Shown here one piece after another: positions 35,296 through 45,708 of a DNA stretch of 64,000 bases. Origin of the DNA: Arsukibacterium sp. MJ3 (GTDB lineage Bacteria > Pseudomonadota > Gammaproteobacteria > Enterobacterales > Alteromonadaceae); NCBI RefSeq assembly GCF_000987765.1, contig NZ_LAHP01000007.1, positions 1 through 64,000 on the forward strand, in the 5' to 3' direction. The position numbers and the translations under genes were made by a program. The stretch's first letter is position 1. Every line of letters begins with the position of its first letter. Below the pieces are notes generated by a model that did not search any database, was not told where the DNA came from, and was given only the letters and a program-made list of their open reading frames with translations.

Positions 35296-36990
35296 CTATA
35301 CCTTGTAACTGCTCACTAACTCACTCAACTCTACTGCCAAATTATTAAGCCGTTTTGACGTTTCACTTGCAGTAAGGGTGCCGGCAGCCGTTTCTTCGGT
35401 AACCACTACTATTTGGTGAATATTTTCATTGATGGCGCCCGAAACATGGGTTTGCTGTTCAGCGGCGGTAGCAATTTGTGCATTCATATTATTAATCGTT
35501 ATTACCGCATTGCTAATGCTATTTAAGGCCAACTCTACCTGATGAATTTCAGCAACACTGCTGGTACTGCTTTGTTTTAGGTTTTCAATCAGGTTAATTG
35601 CCGCACTAATGCCTGCCTGCAAGCGCTGAATCATCTGTTGAATTTCCTGAGTACTTTTTTGAGTCCGACTTGCCAATGTCCGAACTTCATCAGCAACTAC
35701 TGCAAAACCCCGACCCGCCTCACCTGCTCTGGCGGCCTCAATTGCCGCATTTAATGCCAATAAATTAGTTTGATCGGCGATACTACGGATTACATCCAGC
35801 ACACCACCAATATTATCAGACTCATGACTAAGCTCACCGATCACTTCTACCCCATGGCTAACTTGCTTTGCCAAACCATCAATAACAATAACCGTTTTGT
35901 TTAACGTATCTTTGGAGTTGGTAACTAACTCCTCAGCACCCGCTGCTGCCGTAGAAGCCTTCATGGCGCTGTCTGCGACTTCTTGTGCTGAAGCCGCCAT
36001 TTCATTCATAGCAGTTGCGACTTGATCGCTTTCAGATTGTTGCCGGGTAACACCCTGTGCAGACTTCGCCAATATGGCGTTTAATTCACCCGCGCTCATA
36101 TTAAGCGTAGTACTGGAACTAGCCACTCGTGCTACTAAATCTCGCACCTGTTGCGCAAATTGATTAAATGCCTGAGCAAGCTTCGATAACTCATCATTAC
36201 CGTACACCTCCAGACGATGGGTTAAATCACCGCCCCCCTTAGCAATATTGGTCATGGCCGTTACGGCGTTATTTAATGGTGTAATAATGCTATTGACCAC
36301 CAACATCGCTAACAACGTAATAGCAACCAGCGCAATTAAAGCGGTAATAACCGATCGAATCAAACTGGCACTAAGTGAGTTATCAACCCGTTGTTGCATT
36401 ATGCCCACCTGAGTATCTAAGCTGTCAATCCAAAAGCCGGTCCCTAACATTAATCCCCATGTCGTCAACTCTTCAGCATAGCCCAGTTTAGGGGCAGTTT
36501 CACCAGTTTCAGGATTATTCCAGTGGTAATATAAATAGCCACTGCCATCGCGCGCAGCCTGCCATAAGCCGCGAATAACTTCGACCCCATTGGGATCTGT
36601 CAAGCCCATTAAGTTGCGCCCCTCCAGCGAGGCATTAGCCGCGTGCATAATATTGATACCTTGCTTATCATAAACAAAGAAATAGCCCATGCTGCCGCTA
36701 TCATCAAACCGGAGTTGGCGTAAAATCGCTATCGCTTGTTGACGAATGGCCGGATCACTTGCTGCTGCCGGATCTTGATACAAATGCGCAATAGCTGTGC
36801 GGCCAAGCTGTAAATAATTTTTGATTACCTGCTGCTGATTTTCTTTAAAAATTTCTTCAAAATGACGCACCCCTTGCTGGCCCAGATCTCGGGCCTGATA
36901 AAGACTAAACGTAACCAGCAAGATAGCTAACAAGGTGCTTGGTAACAGCGCCAGTAATAAAATTCGGCGGCGAATGGTTAGGTTTTGCAT
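35296..36990 (-). CDS. Methyl-accepting chemotaxis protein with Cache sensor
   Basis: A 564-residue receptor: transmembrane helices at about 10-30 and 213-232, a periplasmic single Cache-type domain between them ([33 protein letters not shown]), HAMP (about 232-285), and a signalling domain (about 290-564) whose hairpin tip is [20 protein letters not shown] and [20 protein letters not shown]. No C-terminal CheR-tethering pentapeptide is seen. It should bind a small ligand in the periplasm and control CheA; the ligand is unknown. Confidence 0.92.
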   Translation of the reverse strand: MQNLTIRRRILLLALLPSTLLAILLVTFSLYQARDLGQQGVRHFEEIFKENQQQVIKNYLQLGRTAIAHLYQDPAAASDPAIRQQAIAILRQLRFDDSGSMGYFFVYDKQGINIMHAANASLEGRNLMGLTDPNGVEVIRGLWQAARDGSGYLYYHWNNPETGETAPKLGYAEELTTWGLMLGTGFWIDSLDTQVGIMQQRVDNSLSASLIRSVITALIALVAITLLAMLVVNSIITPLNNAVTAMTNIAKGGGDLTHRLEVYGNDELSKLAQAFNQFAQQVRDLVARVASSSTTLNMSAGELNAILAKSAQGVTRQQSESDQVATAMNEMAASAQEVADSAMKASTAAAGAEELVTNSKDTLNKTVIVIDGLAKQVSHGVEVIGELSHESDNIGGVLDVIRSIADQTNLLALNAAIEAARAGEAGRGFAVVADEVRTLASRTQKSTQEIQQMIQRLQAGISAAINLIENLKQSSTSSVAEIHQVELALNSISNAVITINNMNAQIATAAEQQTHVSGAINENIHQIVVVTEETAAGTLTASETSKRLNNLAVELSELVSSYKV

Positions 36991-37113
36991 CAGGCACTCT
37001 CTTTTAATTTAGCGGCAAGGAGTAAAGTATAAATAATATTGGCAAACGGCTGAAAAACCGTGAATTTTTGAAATACTTTGTTTAACCAGAGTAAAGTATC
37101 AATATAAAATAGA

Positions 37114-37140
37114 GTAAAAAGCCCTGCAATTGCAAGGCTT
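37114..37140 (-). terminator. Intrinsic terminator of fklB
   Basis: On the minus strand AAGCCTTGCA, AT and TGCAGGGCTT form a nearly perfect stem followed by a T-run from the complement of AAAAA. It lies about 25 bases beyond the fklB stop codon. Confidence 0.75.
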
Positions 37141-37166
37141 AATAGGGTTAAACTAACGTTTGGCGA

Positions 37167-37784
37167 TTAAACGATAGCCAATAACTCAACATCAAATACC
37201 AAAGTACTAAAAGGCGCAATCGCGTTGCCTGCACCGCGCTCGCCGTAGGCCAGGTTCTGCGGTACAAATAAGCGCAGCTTTGCACCAACAGCCATTATCT
37301 GTAATGCTTCAGTCCAGCCAGCAATTACACCTGATACCGGAAATTCAGCTGGCTCGCCGCGCTGATAAGAGCTGTCAAATACCGTACCGTCAATTAACGT
37401 ACCATGGTAATGCGTACGAACAGTTGAAGCAGACGTTGGCTTCTCGCCTTCAGCAGCTACCAGTACTTCATATTGCAAACCAGAAGCGGTAACCGTAACT
37501 TCAGCGCGCTTGGCATTTTCAGTTAAAAACATTTCGCCAGCTTCAGCCAGTGCTGTGGCTTTTTCTTGCTCAGCTCCCTGCATCCGCTCGCTAATTACCC
37601 CAAAAGCCGCCCGAATTTGTTCTTCACTGACGTCGTGCTCAAGCTCATTGTAGGCAGCCGCTAAACCGGCAGCTACTGCAGTAATATCTAAACCATCAAA
37701 CGGGTTATCGGCTAATTGCTGGCCCATCTGTAAACCAATACCATAGCTGGCGTGTTGTTCAAGCGTTGTATATTTATCAGACAT
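37167..37784 (-). CDS. fklB: FKBP-type peptidyl-prolyl isomerase FklB
   Basis: The start at 37784 (MSDKYTTLEQHASYGIGLQM) has GTGGAA upstream and gives 205 residues, the size of E. coli FklB. Residues 1-100 form the dimerising N-terminal domain; residues 115-205 form the FKBP domain (VRTHYHGTLIDGTVFDSSYQ, AEFPVSGVIAGWTEALQIM, PQNLAYGERGAG, LVFDVELL). It speeds prolyl isomerisation in folding proteins in the cytoplasm. It has no signal peptide, so it is FklB rather than FkpA. Confidence 0.93.
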   Translation of the reverse strand: MSDKYTTLEQHASYGIGLQMGQQLADNPFDGLDITAVAAGLAAAYNELEHDVSEEQIRAAFGVISERMQGAEQEKATALAEAGEMFLTENAKRAEVTVTASGLQYEVLVAAEGEKPTSASTVRTHYHGTLIDGTVFDSSYQRGEPAEFPVSGVIAGWTEALQIMAVGAKLRLFVPQNLAYGERGAGNAIAPFSTLVFDVELLAIV

Positions 37785-37884
37785 AAATTCCACTTTTTGC
37801 TGGGCTGCCGACAAAATAAGTTTGTTAGGCAGCAATTAAATTCGGCCAACATACTAACCCATTACCGGCTAAATGTCTCGCCAC

Positions 37885-38175
37885 TCAAGCAGCGATTGCC
37901 TGCACTTGCTGCCACAATTGCTTTACATGCAACTGATCATGGCTATCTAATTCACCGGCGGTAATAGCATGCTGCAAACTTTTTTCAACCCAATTACACA
38001 GTTGGGTTTTATCAAAAGGCTCCGCTATTACCTCCAGGTTGCCAACGGCTAAATCAAAGTGACCGCGTAAATAACCAGCAGCAAATAATTGATCATCTGA
38101 CGCCTCAGGGATCAAGCCATCAAAGTAATCCGCAACAGCATCAATATAATGTTCAGGAGCAGCAGTTGTTATCAT
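37885..38175 (-). CDS. yfcL: YfcL-family protein
   Basis: A 96-residue protein. ASDDQLFAAGYLRGHFDLAV and the C-terminal HAITAGELDSHDQLHVKQLW match the E. coli YfcL family (SDDELFASGYLRGH in that protein), of unknown function. It starts 1 base after the stop codon of the ATP-NAD kinase-like gene, so the two are cotranscribed, which hints at a link to that enzyme. Confidence 0.85.
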   Translation of the reverse strand: MITTAAPEHYIDAVADYFDGLIPEASDDQLFAAGYLRGHFDLAVGNLEVIAEPFDKTQLCNWVEKSLQHAITAGELDSHDQLHVKQLWQQVQAIAA

Positions 38176-38176
38176 T

Positions 38177-39307
38177 TTATTCCTCGTCTTCGTACCCTAA
38201 GCGGTAAATAACATAGTCGTTGTAACCGGTTAACACGTTAAGTAAGCCATGTAAGGCCTTATCCAATGCCGCATCGCCGGTATCCGCCAGCAAGGGCCGG
38301 CCGTTAAGTTGTTGTAATTTTGTTTTGGTTGCCAGCAGCATAATATTATGACAGCCAATCGCGGTAATTACCGCTGGCGATAACTGCTGATTGCCGCGAC
38401 CAAACACATGGCCCTGGCCGCCGATTAAGGTTATAACCAGCTTACTGGGGTAACCGCTAACCAGTTCAAGTAACTGTGCGGCGGTAACATCACTGGCGAG
38501 CAGCTGGCCGTTCTCTACCACATCGACACCCAGTAGGGTATTAGTTAGGCCTAATTCGGCCATCACAGCGGCCACGGTGCTACCAGAGCCCATAACATAG
38601 CGCACGTTATCTTCCAGCTGACTAACCACATAAGCCGCTAAATCATCCAGTACCAGCTCTTCCGATTCTTTACCCGCGGCTTTAACACTTTGCACGTACC
38701 TCAGTTCGGCCGGGATACGCATCTCGCCATAACGTTTAGCTTTTACTACGCCTTCCCGAAAGGCAATTTCGTCAATATCCATTACAGCAGCGTCTTGAAG
38801 CGTCACCAGCTCGCCGTTAATTAAACGCTGCACCAGTTTTCCGGCAGCCTGCGGTGAAATAGCATAAACACCAGAGTGAATTTTACAACCGGCGGGAATA
38901 CCCAGCACTGTAGTGCGCTCGCCAAGCGCCGCACAAAGATTACGCGCCGTACCATCACCACCAGCAAACAACAGTATATCTACCCCCTGTCCGGCTATTG
39001 CCTGTGCCGCTTGCTCAGTATCGTTTGCGGTGGTTGGGAACGTAGCCGGGGTATAACAAACCTGATAATTAAGCCCTAACGTTTCACATACATCAGCACC
39101 CATTTCGCCGGCAACCGTAAGCACGTTAAACTGATTTTTTTGAGCCAATAACTCAGCTAGTGCGGCGGCTGCGCGCGGCTGTGCCATTGGCACAGCACCT
39201 AATGCCAGGGCTTGCGCTGTCATGCCATCACTGCCTTTTAACGCCACACTTCCGCCCAGCCCGGCTACCGGGTTAATAATAAGCCCTACCCGAAATTGAT
39301 TAATCAT
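38177..39307 (-). CDS. ATP-NAD kinase-like protein
   Basis: The ATG at 39307 follows AGGG; it gives 376 residues. Near the N-terminus RVGLIINPVAGLGGSVALKG, in the middle DILLFAGGDGTARNL (the GGDGT motif of the NAD/diacylglycerol-kinase fold), then GIPAGCKIHSGVYAISP and GSGSTVAAVMAELGL. It is the large COG3199-type relative of NAD kinase, not the housekeeping NadK (about 290 residues). Substrate unknown. It overlaps nothing and precedes yfcL. Confidence 0.85.
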   Translation of the reverse strand: MINQFRVGLIINPVAGLGGSVALKGSDGMTAQALALGAVPMAQPRAAAALAELLAQKNQFNVLTVAGEMGADVCETLGLNYQVCYTPATFPTTANDTEQAAQAIAGQGVDILLFAGGDGTARNLCAALGERTTVLGIPAGCKIHSGVYAISPQAAGKLVQRLINGELVTLQDAAVMDIDEIAFREGVVKAKRYGEMRIPAELRYVQSVKAAGKESEELVLDDLAAYVVSQLEDNVRYVMGSGSTVAAVMAELGLTNTLLGVDVVENGQLLASDVTAAQLLELVSGYPSKLVITLIGGQGHVFGRGNQQLSPAVITAIGCHNIMLLATKTKLQQLNGRPLLADTGDAALDKALHGLLNVLTGYNDYVIYRLGYEDEE

Positions 39308-39469
39308 AAGACCCTGTACCATAAAACCTATGCTGTCCGTTAACACCATAACCAATGGCGCATATTGTAACGATTAACCCGGCTGTTGCCCAGTATACTG
39401 GCCGTTACAAAAGGCCAATACCCCATTTTAATCAGCCAGTCAGCCTGGCAGCTGAGTAAACTTGCGACA

Positions 39470-39484
39470 CTGGTCTGACTGGTT
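39470..39484 (+). promoter_or_regulatory. Candidate FadR site upstream of the aldehyde dehydrogenase
   Basis: CTGGTCTGACTGGTT has the FadR core TGGTC-N-GAC and differs in only three positions from the E. coli fabA site as I recall it. It lies 70 bases before the aldehyde dehydrogenase start. The right half is imperfect, so the call is tentative. Confidence 0.35.
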
Positions 39485-39553
39485 TAGAGTAAGTATCATT
39501 GTCCGGTTGTTAACAACGTTGTTGGCTAACGCCAATGAAAATAAGGTAAATAC

Positions 39554-40951
39554 ATGTCTCTCGTTAAGCAGCAGTTTCAGCAACTACAACAGGCTTATGC
39601 TAGCTGCCCCTACCCCAGCTATCAGCAACGCCAGCAGCAACTTAGCGCATTGCGCCAGGCAGTAACCGCCCATAGCAGCGCATTGTGCCAGGCGGTTAGC
39701 CGCGATTTTGGCTATCGCAGTATCGATGAAACCCGTTTGCTGGAAATTATGCCATCACTTAGCGGTATTGATTACCAGCTAAAACAATTAAAAGGCTGGC
39801 TAAAACCGGAAAAACGGCATGTGCACTATAGTTTTATGCCCGCCAGCAACCGGGTTATCATGCAGCCGCTGGGGGTAGTGGGCATTATTGTGCCATGGAA
39901 TTACCCGATTTTTTTGGCGCTCGGACCATTAATGGCCGCAATTGCAGCAGGCAATAAAGCCATGCTGAAATTATCAGAATTTACGCCTGCCACTAATGAA
40001 GTATTGGTTAGCCTGTGCCAGCAAGCGTTGGCAACAGAGGTTGTCATTATACAGGGTGATGCTGATATTGCCGCCGAATTTGCCAGCTTGCCCTTTAACC
40101 ATTTACTGTTTACCGGCTCTACTGCAGTGGGCCGTAAAGTTATGCAGGCGGCGGCAGACAATTTAACTCCGGTAACGCTGGAACTAGGCGGTAAAAGCCC
40201 GGTGTTAATTGCGCCTGATGCCAACATTAGTGATATGGCGAAAAGAATTTTATTTGGCAAAACCGCCAATGCCGGTCAAACCTGTGTTGCTCCTGATTAT
40301 GTATTGGTGCCGGCGGCGCAACTGGAGCCACTTATTAATGCGCTATGTCAGGGTTTTCAGCAGTTTTATCCTGATTTTGCCAGCAACCCCGATTACAGCG
40401 CCATTATTAACCCGGCACAATATCAGCGAATAATGACCATGCTACAGCACGCTAGTAGTAACGGTGCCAGGGTAATTAGTTGTGATGGCAAAGCCGCCAC
40501 GGCGAATAGCGAGCGACGGTTGGCGCTGCAGCTAATTGTCGGCGCCAGCGAAAATAGCCAACTGCTACAACAGGAAATATTTGGCCCGCTATTACCCTTA
40601 ATTCCTTATGATAATCTTAATGATGCTTTACACTATATTCAGCAGCGACCGCGACCGTTAGCGCTATATTTAATGAGTGATGACAACGCTACCCAGCAGC
40701 ACGTGCTACAACAAAGCCATGCCGGCGGAGTGTGTATTAACGATACGCTGGTACACGTGGCACAACATGACTTACCTTTTGGCGGTATTGGCCCATCCGG
40801 GCTTGGCAATTACCATGGTAAAGAAGGTTTTTTGCGTTTCTCTCATCAAAAAGCGGTGCATCAGAAGGGCCGTTTTAACAGCGGCCAGTTTATTTACCCG
40901 CCGTTTAAACGCACATTATTTAAAGCCTTGCTTAAGTGGTTAACACGTTAA
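39554..40951 (+). CDS. Coniferyl/fatty aldehyde dehydrogenase
   Basis: A 465-residue class 3-type aldehyde dehydrogenase. The nucleotide-binding part has VVGIIVPWNYPIFLALGP and FTGSTAVGRKV; the catalytic Glu is in LELGGKSPVLI and the nucleophile Cys in NAGQTCVAPDYV. GGVCINDTLVHVAQHDLPFG and GPSGLGNYHGKEGF are typical of the coniferyl aldehyde dehydrogenase (CalB) branch, which also accepts fatty and aromatic aldehydes. It ends with a hydrophobic helix (FIYPPFKRTLFKALLKWL) as membrane-associated class 3 enzymes do. A candidate FadR site upstream suggests a link to lipid-derived aldehydes. Confidence 0.9.
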   Translation: MSLVKQQFQQLQQAYASCPYPSYQQRQQQLSALRQAVTAHSSALCQAVSRDFGYRSIDETRLLEIMPSLSGIDYQLKQLKGWLKPEKRHVHYSFMPASNRVIMQPLGVVGIIVPWNYPIFLALGPLMAAIAAGNKAMLKLSEFTPATNEVLVSLCQQALATEVVIIQGDADIAAEFASLPFNHLLFTGSTAVGRKVMQAAADNLTPVTLELGGKSPVLIAPDANISDMAKRILFGKTANAGQTCVAPDYVLVPAAQLEPLINALCQGFQQFYPDFASNPDYSAIINPAQYQRIMTMLQHASSNGARVISCDGKAATANSERRLALQLIVGASENSQLLQQEIFGPLLPLIPYDNLNDALHYIQQRPRPLALYLMSDDNATQQHVLQQSHAGGVCINDTLVHVAQHDLPFGGIGPSGLGNYHGKEGFLRFSHQKAVHQKGRFNSGQFIYPPFKRTLFKALLKWLTR

Positions 40952-40976
40952 ATAAAGCACGTTTCTTGTTAGCATC

Positions 40977-41078
40977 GGCGTAGAATCGGTCTGCCTACGC
41001 CAACACGCCGTGAATACATCCCTGTAGGCTCGTTTCCGCCCGTCCAGGGCTTCAACGGTCGGCTTAGGGCATACCGAT
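40977..41078. repeat. Structured intergenic element (probable repeated element)
   Basis: GGCGTAG (40977-40983) pairs with CTACGCC (40995-41001). ATCGGTCTGCC (40985-40995) pairs with GGCATACCGAT (41068-41078) at 10 of 11 positions, so two foldings compete. The interior, with GTGAATACATCCCTGTAGG, resembles short interspersed intergenic elements I associate with this group. It also separates convergent genes. A repeat in the genome cannot be shown from this window, because I see no second copy here. Confidence 0.5.
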
Positions 41079-41095
41079 CCTCGCTGTAATAGCAC

Positions 41096-42259
41096 TCAGT
41101 TAGCCATATTCGCTATTTTTTTCGGTAAGGTTAATATTAACAAGCATGCTAACAGCGCAAAACCGGCAGCAAATAAAAAAGTGTTAACTGCCCCGCTGCC
41201 ATTTTGCCAGCTTAAACCGGCTAAGTACGCGCCAATGGCACCACCGCCACCAAAAATAAGCCCGGCATAAATTGCCTGGCCCCGGCCACGTTGGGCCCTG
41301 GGGAAAACCTGCTGAATAAATTGCATGGCACAGCTATGGGCAATAGCAAAACTGCCAGCATGAAACAGCATACTAAACGCCAACCACCAAGGCGAATGTG
41401 CCAATAATGCCACCATGACCCAGCGCACGACGGTAAGGCCATAACAAATACCCAGTAATAGCCGATAACTACGGTTACGCATTAAGCGCCCGGCATAATA
41501 AAATGCCACAATTTCAGCCGCTACCGCCAGGCTTATTAGCAGCCCGGTCTCGCTGCCAGAGTAACCTAAATCACGGCTATACAAGGTGAAAAACACATAA
41601 AAAGGCGCAAAGCTAATTTGCATTAGCAAAGCCGCCCCCATAAAAATCCAGAGTATTTTATGCTGAAATAGCTGCGTGTAAGACAAGGTTTTACTGCTGC
41701 TATCCATGGACGATGTAATAGGCGGCAGGTTAAACAAACAAAAAACCAGTAACAACAAAAAGGCTAACGCGGTAACAGGCATAAATTCACTACCATACTG
41801 CTGATAGGCCCAGCCACCCGACATAACCAACACAATGTAACCGACACTGCCCGCAGAACGAATACGGCTGTATTGATCAGTATCATTATTTAAAAATAAA
41901 AAAGTTGACACTTCCAACTGCGGTAAAATAGCGGTCCAGAAAAAGCTAAATAATGACAACGTCGCTAATAACCACCAAAAACCGTAGTCAAAAAAACTGC
42001 CCAGCCAGCCGACACAGGCTAACATTGCACCTAGTTGCATTACTCGCAGCGGTTTGCTGCTGCGTTCAGCAAAGCCAGTCCAGATAGCAGGACCGACAAT
42101 ACGGGTGGCAGTAACAATAGCCAACAGCACCCCAATTTGCTGCGAATTAAAACCGCGACCATCCAGAAATAGCGCCAAATAGGGCACAAAAATGCCCAGC
42201 ACCCCAAAATAAGTAAAATACGCCAGCGCTAACGCTGGCTTGGCGGTAAGTAGTGCCAT
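41096..42259 (-). CDS. MFS transporter, HcaT/phenylpropionate permease-like
   Basis: A 387-residue membrane protein with about 12 transmembrane helices. LFLDGRGFNSQQIGVLLAIV and the RSAGSVGYIVLVMSGGWAY segment match the PPP/HcaT and nucleoside-H+-symporter-like branch of the major facilitator superfamily. The substrate is unknown; phenylpropionate is only the family's named example. It lies 34 bases after aroC and is probably in the prmB-aroC operon. Confidence 0.82.
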   Translation of the reverse strand: MALLTAKPALALAYFTYFGVLGIFVPYLALFLDGRGFNSQQIGVLLAIVTATRIVGPAIWTGFAERSSKPLRVMQLGAMLACVGWLGSFFDYGFWWLLATLSLFSFFWTAILPQLEVSTFLFLNNDTDQYSRIRSAGSVGYIVLVMSGGWAYQQYGSEFMPVTALAFLLLLVFCLFNLPPITSSMDSSSKTLSYTQLFQHKILWIFMGAALLMQISFAPFYVFFTLYSRDLGYSGSETGLLISLAVAAEIVAFYYAGRLMRNRSYRLLLGICYGLTVVRWVMVALLAHSPWWLAFSMLFHAGSFAIAHSCAMQFIQQVFPRAQRGRGQAIYAGLIFGGGGAIGAYLAGLSWQNGSGAVNTFLFAAGFALLACLLILTLPKKIANMAN

Positions 42260-42293
42260 AACATCCTGACAAGCTGTTACTGATTAGCGTAAA

Positions 42294-43406
42294 TTAATTA
42301 CCCGGCTCGCGGCTTGCTCTGGCAATATCAGGCGTAATTACTGTAACCCCATTATTTTGAGCACGGTGTCGCAGCACATGATCCATTAATACAATCGCTA
42401 ACATTGCCTCGGCAATGGGCACCGCCCGAATACCTACGCAGGGGTCGTGGCGGCCCTTAGTGACAATATCTACCACTTCACCCTCAACATTAATACTTTT
42501 GCCGGCAATGCTGATACTTGAAGTAGGTTTTAAGGCAATACTCACCTGAATATCCTGGCCAGATGAAATACCACCCAGCGTGCCACCGGCATGATTTGAG
42601 CTAAAACCGGTTGGTGTTAACGCGTCGCGTCCCGTCGAGCCACGTTGCTCTACTACGGCAAAACCATCACCGATTTCAACTGCTTTTACCGCATTAATGC
42701 TCATCATGGCGTGCGCAATATCGGCATCCAAACGGTCAAACACCGGCTCACCTAGGCCAACCGGTACCTGGCTTGCCACCACATTAATCCGTGCACCCAC
42801 AGAGTCACCGTCTTTTTTTAGTTGGCGCATGTACTGATCCAACTCGGAAATTTTATCCGGATCAGGGCAAAAAAACGGATTATTAGCCACTTCATCCCAC
42901 TGCAATTGTTCGGCTTTTATTGGCCCAAGCTGGGCCAGATAGGCCCTAATTTCAATACCAAAGTGCTGTTTTAAATACTTTTTAGCAATTGCGCCGGCGG
43001 CCACTCTTACTGCCGTTTCGCGGGCCGATGAGCGGCCACCGCCGCGATAATCCCGAATGCCAAACTTATGCCAGTAGGTGTAGTCAGCATGGCCTGGCCG
43101 AAAAATGTCTTTTATTTCAGAGTAATCTTTAGAGCGTTGATCAGTATTTTCAATTAATAAACCAATGCTGGCGCCAGTGGTAATGTCTTCAAACACGCCT
43201 GATAAAATTTTAACCTGGTCCTCTTCCCGCCGGGCCGTGGTGTAGCGAGAAGTACCCGGTTTACGGCGATCTAAATCCAGTTGCAAATCGTCAGCGGTTA
43301 AGCTCATGCCTGGTGGACAGCCGTCGATAATACCGCCAATAGCCGGGCCATGGCTTTCACCAAAAGTGGTCACTTTAAATAATTGACCAATGCTGTTACC
43401 GGCCAT
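42294..43406 (-). CDS. aroC: Chorismate synthase
   Basis: A 370-residue enzyme with the signatures [57 protein letters not shown] and [18 protein letters not shown]. It makes chorismate from 5-enolpyruvylshikimate 3-phosphate with reduced FMN, the last step of the shikimate pathway. It starts 1 base after the prmB stop codon, and its neighbour prmB is the usual partner in gammaproteobacteria. Confidence 0.97.
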   Translation of the reverse strand: MAGNSIGQLFKVTTFGESHGPAIGGIIDGCPPGMSLTADDLQLDLDRRKPGTSRYTTARREEDQVKILSGVFEDITTGASIGLLIENTDQRSKDYSEIKDIFRPGHADYTYWHKFGIRDYRGGGRSSARETAVRVAAGAIAKKYLKQHFGIEIRAYLAQLGPIKAEQLQWDEVANNPFFCPDPDKISELDQYMRQLKKDGDSVGARINVVASQVPVGLGEPVFDRLDADIAHAMMSINAVKAVEIGDGFAVVEQRGSTGRDALTPTGFSSNHAGGTLGGISSGQDIQVSIALKPTSSISIAGKSINVEGEVVDIVTKGRHDPCVGIRAVPIAEAMLAIVLMDHVLRHRAQNNGVTVITPDIARASREPGN

Positions 43407-44357
43407 TTAGCTCTCCTCAAACAAATGTTGGTAGGCAATAAGCTGTGTTTTACTTAAAGCAAACACGCCATGGCCACCTGCCGTAAAGGTTAACCAGTTA
43501 AATTGGACGTCTGGATATCTATTCTGCAATTCAACCATACTATTACCAACTTCACAAACTAAAATACCATGCTCTGTAAGATGTGCAGCCGCACTTGCCA
43601 GAATACGCCTGGTTAGTTGTAAACCATCTGCACCCGAGGCCAGGCCTAACTCTGGTTCGTGCCGGTACTCTTCTGGTAAGTCGGCCATATCATCGGCGTC
43701 AACATAAGGCGGGTTAGTCACAATAAGATCGTACTGCAGGCCAGTCAGAGCATCATATCCGTCAGACATAATCGGGGTTACTCGGTCTAGCAAGCCATGC
43801 TCGTTAATATTAATATCAGTCACCGCCAGCGCATCCAGGCTAATATCTACCGCATCAATTTGCGCCTCAGGAAAAGCATAAGCGCAGGCAATAGCAATAC
43901 AACCCGAACCGGTACATAAATCTAAAATTCGCGAAGGTGCTGCGGGCAGCTTAAAACGGCTGAACTTTTCGTTAATTAACTCAGCAATCGGTGAACGTGG
44001 CACTAATACCCGCTGATCAACATAAAAAGGTAATTGGCAAAAATAGGCTTGATGGGTCAGGTATGCGGCGGGCATACGCAACTCAATGCGTTGCACTAAT
44101 AAATCGATATAAGCCCGACGCTCTGATCTGGTTAGCCTGACATTCAGCAGTTTGTCATCAGTCAGCGGCGGTAGAAACAGAGTATGACATAACAATACCG
44201 CCGCTTCGTCCCAAGGATTATCAGTACCATGGCCAAGATAAATATTGGCGTCATTAAAGCGGCTTACCGCAAAACGCAGCCAATCATGCACGCTTACCAA
44301 ATCGTTCAGCGCTTCATCAATAGTAGATTCATTAAACATGGGGTTTAAATTAGCCAT
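43407..44357 (-). CDS. prmB: 50S ribosomal protein L3 glutamine methyltransferase PrmB
   Basis: A 316-residue SAM-dependent methyltransferase. [10 protein letters not shown] precedes the SAM-binding [20 protein letters not shown], and the catalytic NPPY motif is in [14 protein letters not shown]. PrmB N5-methylates a glutamine in ribosomal protein L3. The order prmB-aroC and the divergent smrB support this over PrmC. The PrmC alternative is excluded mainly by the neighbours. Confidence 0.93.
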   Translation of the reverse strand: MANLNPMFNESTIDEALNDLVSVHDWLRFAVSRFNDANIYLGHGTDNPWDEAAVLLCHTLFLPPLTDDKLLNVRLTRSERRAYIDLLVQRIELRMPAAYLTHQAYFCQLPFYVDQRVLVPRSPIAELINEKFSRFKLPAAPSRILDLCTGSGCIAIACAYAFPEAQIDAVDISLDALAVTDININEHGLLDRVTPIMSDGYDALTGLQYDLIVTNPPYVDADDMADLPEEYRHEPELGLASGADGLQLTRRILASAAAHLTEHGILVCEVGNSMVELQNRYPDVQFNWLTFTAGGHGVFALSKTQLIAYQHLFEES

Positions 44358-44407
44358 AACAGTATTCGCTCTTTGTAAAAAATGGGCAGATTGTATAGAC
44401 TTGCGCG

Positions 44408-44971
44408 ATGCAACGAAAGACGTTTTCTAGCCAACCCAACGTAACGACCGACGATAGCGAGCTTTTTCGCCAGTCGGTTGCCGGCGCACGCCCGCTATTG
44501 CAAGACAAGATAACGCCTGTTAGTAAACGCAGCAAGAAAAAAGCCCCGCCGGCACTTAATCTGCCAAAAAATGACCAGGACTTATTCTATTTTTCAGATG
44601 GCTATGAAGGTTTTATCAGCGACACCGTGTCTCTGTCATATGTGCAACCGGGTGACGATCCGCGCCTGGCAAGCCGTTTAAAACGGGCAGAATTTCAACC
44701 ACAGGTGGTGCTAGACTTACATGGTTTAACCCAATTACAGGCAAAAGCAGAATTAGCAGGCTTGCTGGCTTACTGTCAGCAACAACAAGTTAATTGTGCC
44801 TGCGTGGTGCATGGCAAAGGATTAGGAATTTTGGCGCGAAAAGTACCGAATTGGTTAATCCAGCATCCGAATGTTCGGGCTTTTCACACGGCGCCCAAAA
44901 GTTGGGGCAAACATGGCGCCTTATTGCTACTGCTAAAGGTAAACCATCTTGAAGAGGAAATGCGACGTTAG
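44408..44971 (+). CDS. smrB: Smr-domain endonuclease SmrB
   Basis: A 187-residue protein with a C-terminal Smr domain (about 97-175): [20 protein letters not shown] and [20 protein letters not shown]. The DLHG and HGKG motifs are typical. SmrB senses collided ribosomes and cuts the mRNA between them. The N-terminal 90 residues are the usual extension, including [19 protein letters not shown]. It is divergent from prmB, as in E. coli. Confidence 0.93.
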   Translation: MQRKTFSSQPNVTTDDSELFRQSVAGARPLLQDKITPVSKRSKKKAPPALNLPKNDQDLFYFSDGYEGFISDTVSLSYVQPGDDPRLASRLKRAEFQPQVVLDLHGLTQLQAKAELAGLLAYCQQQQVNCACVVHGKGLGILARKVPNWLIQHPNVRAFHTAPKSWGKHGALLLLLKVNHLEEEMRR

Positions 44972-44994
44972 CCACAGTGCGGTATTACTGTGGC
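44971..44994. terminator. Hairpin between convergent smrB and sixA
   Basis: GCCACAGT, an eight-base loop and ACTGTGGC form a perfect 8-base-pair stem between the two convergent genes. No clear T-run follows, so strength is uncertain. Confidence 0.5.
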
Positions 44995-45014
44995 AACTTA
45001 CTCTGGCAAGCACG

Positions 45015-45503
45015 TTAATGCGACAACAGCGCTAATTCGTGTGGCGACACCTTTTCTAGCAAGCGCCCGCCGTGGGCAGGCCTATAGTCTATGCAACACA
45101 CGCCGGCCGTATTAAAAACCGGCGCCAAGCCAGGCTGAGTAAACGTTTCAACCAAAAAACTTACCAGGGGCATATGAGACACCAGTAAAATCTTAGCCGC
45201 GGGCTGTTCATTAAGCTTTATATCAACAACATCCCGGATATGGCTGGCATTGCCCTCCGGCACCAGATAGCTTAGGGTTTCCAGCTGACACAACGGGCCT
45301 TGTTTGCTATACATTAGCTCGGCAGTTTGTAACGTGCGCTGGTAAGGACTGGTCAATACCCAGCTGAAGCGGCTGCTAATGCGTTGCAACCAATTAGCCA
45401 TCAGCAATGTGTCTTGCTTGCCTCTGGCCGTAAGTTGACGCTGACTATCCGGATTTTTCATGGGCTCTGCTTCACCATGACGCATAATGACAATGTTAAC
45501 CAT
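45015..45503 (-). CDS. sixA: Phosphohistidine phosphatase SixA
   Basis: A 162-residue histidine-phosphatase protein with the RHG motif in VIMRHGEAEP, LTARGKQDTLLMANWL, WVLTSPYQRTLQTAEL and the second catalytic His in LLVSHMPLVSFL. SixA removes phosphate from HPt or phosphotransferase-system histidines, as known in E. coli. It is of interest because this window has a HPt phosphorelay. Confidence 0.92.
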   Translation of the reverse strand: MVNIVIMRHGEAEPMKNPDSQRQLTARGKQDTLLMANWLQRISSRFSWVLTSPYQRTLQTAELMYSKQGPLCQLETLSYLVPEGNASHIRDVVDIKLNEQPAAKILLVSHMPLVSFLVETFTQPGLAPVFNTAGVCCIDYRPAHGGRLLEKVSPHELALLSH

Positions 45504-45708
45504 TTATAGTGATACCGTACTACTGAGTCAGTGTGTTTATGTTTGCTATTATTAAAAAGCATACGCTGAGCAAAAATTGTGCGCTATGATAAATAAAGTC
45601 TAACGCTAACGTAACTGCTATTAACGCATAACGCATAGCATCTTTATTACTAATTGCTATGAAAGAACGGCTATCTTGCAGTACTACATTGCCTAAATAG
45701 GATGATTC

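Noticed and set aside
39496-39507. GTTGTTAACAAC palindrome upstream of the aldehyde dehydrogenase
   Set aside because: It is short and AT-rich, matches no regulator I can name, and similar palindromes are expected by chance.
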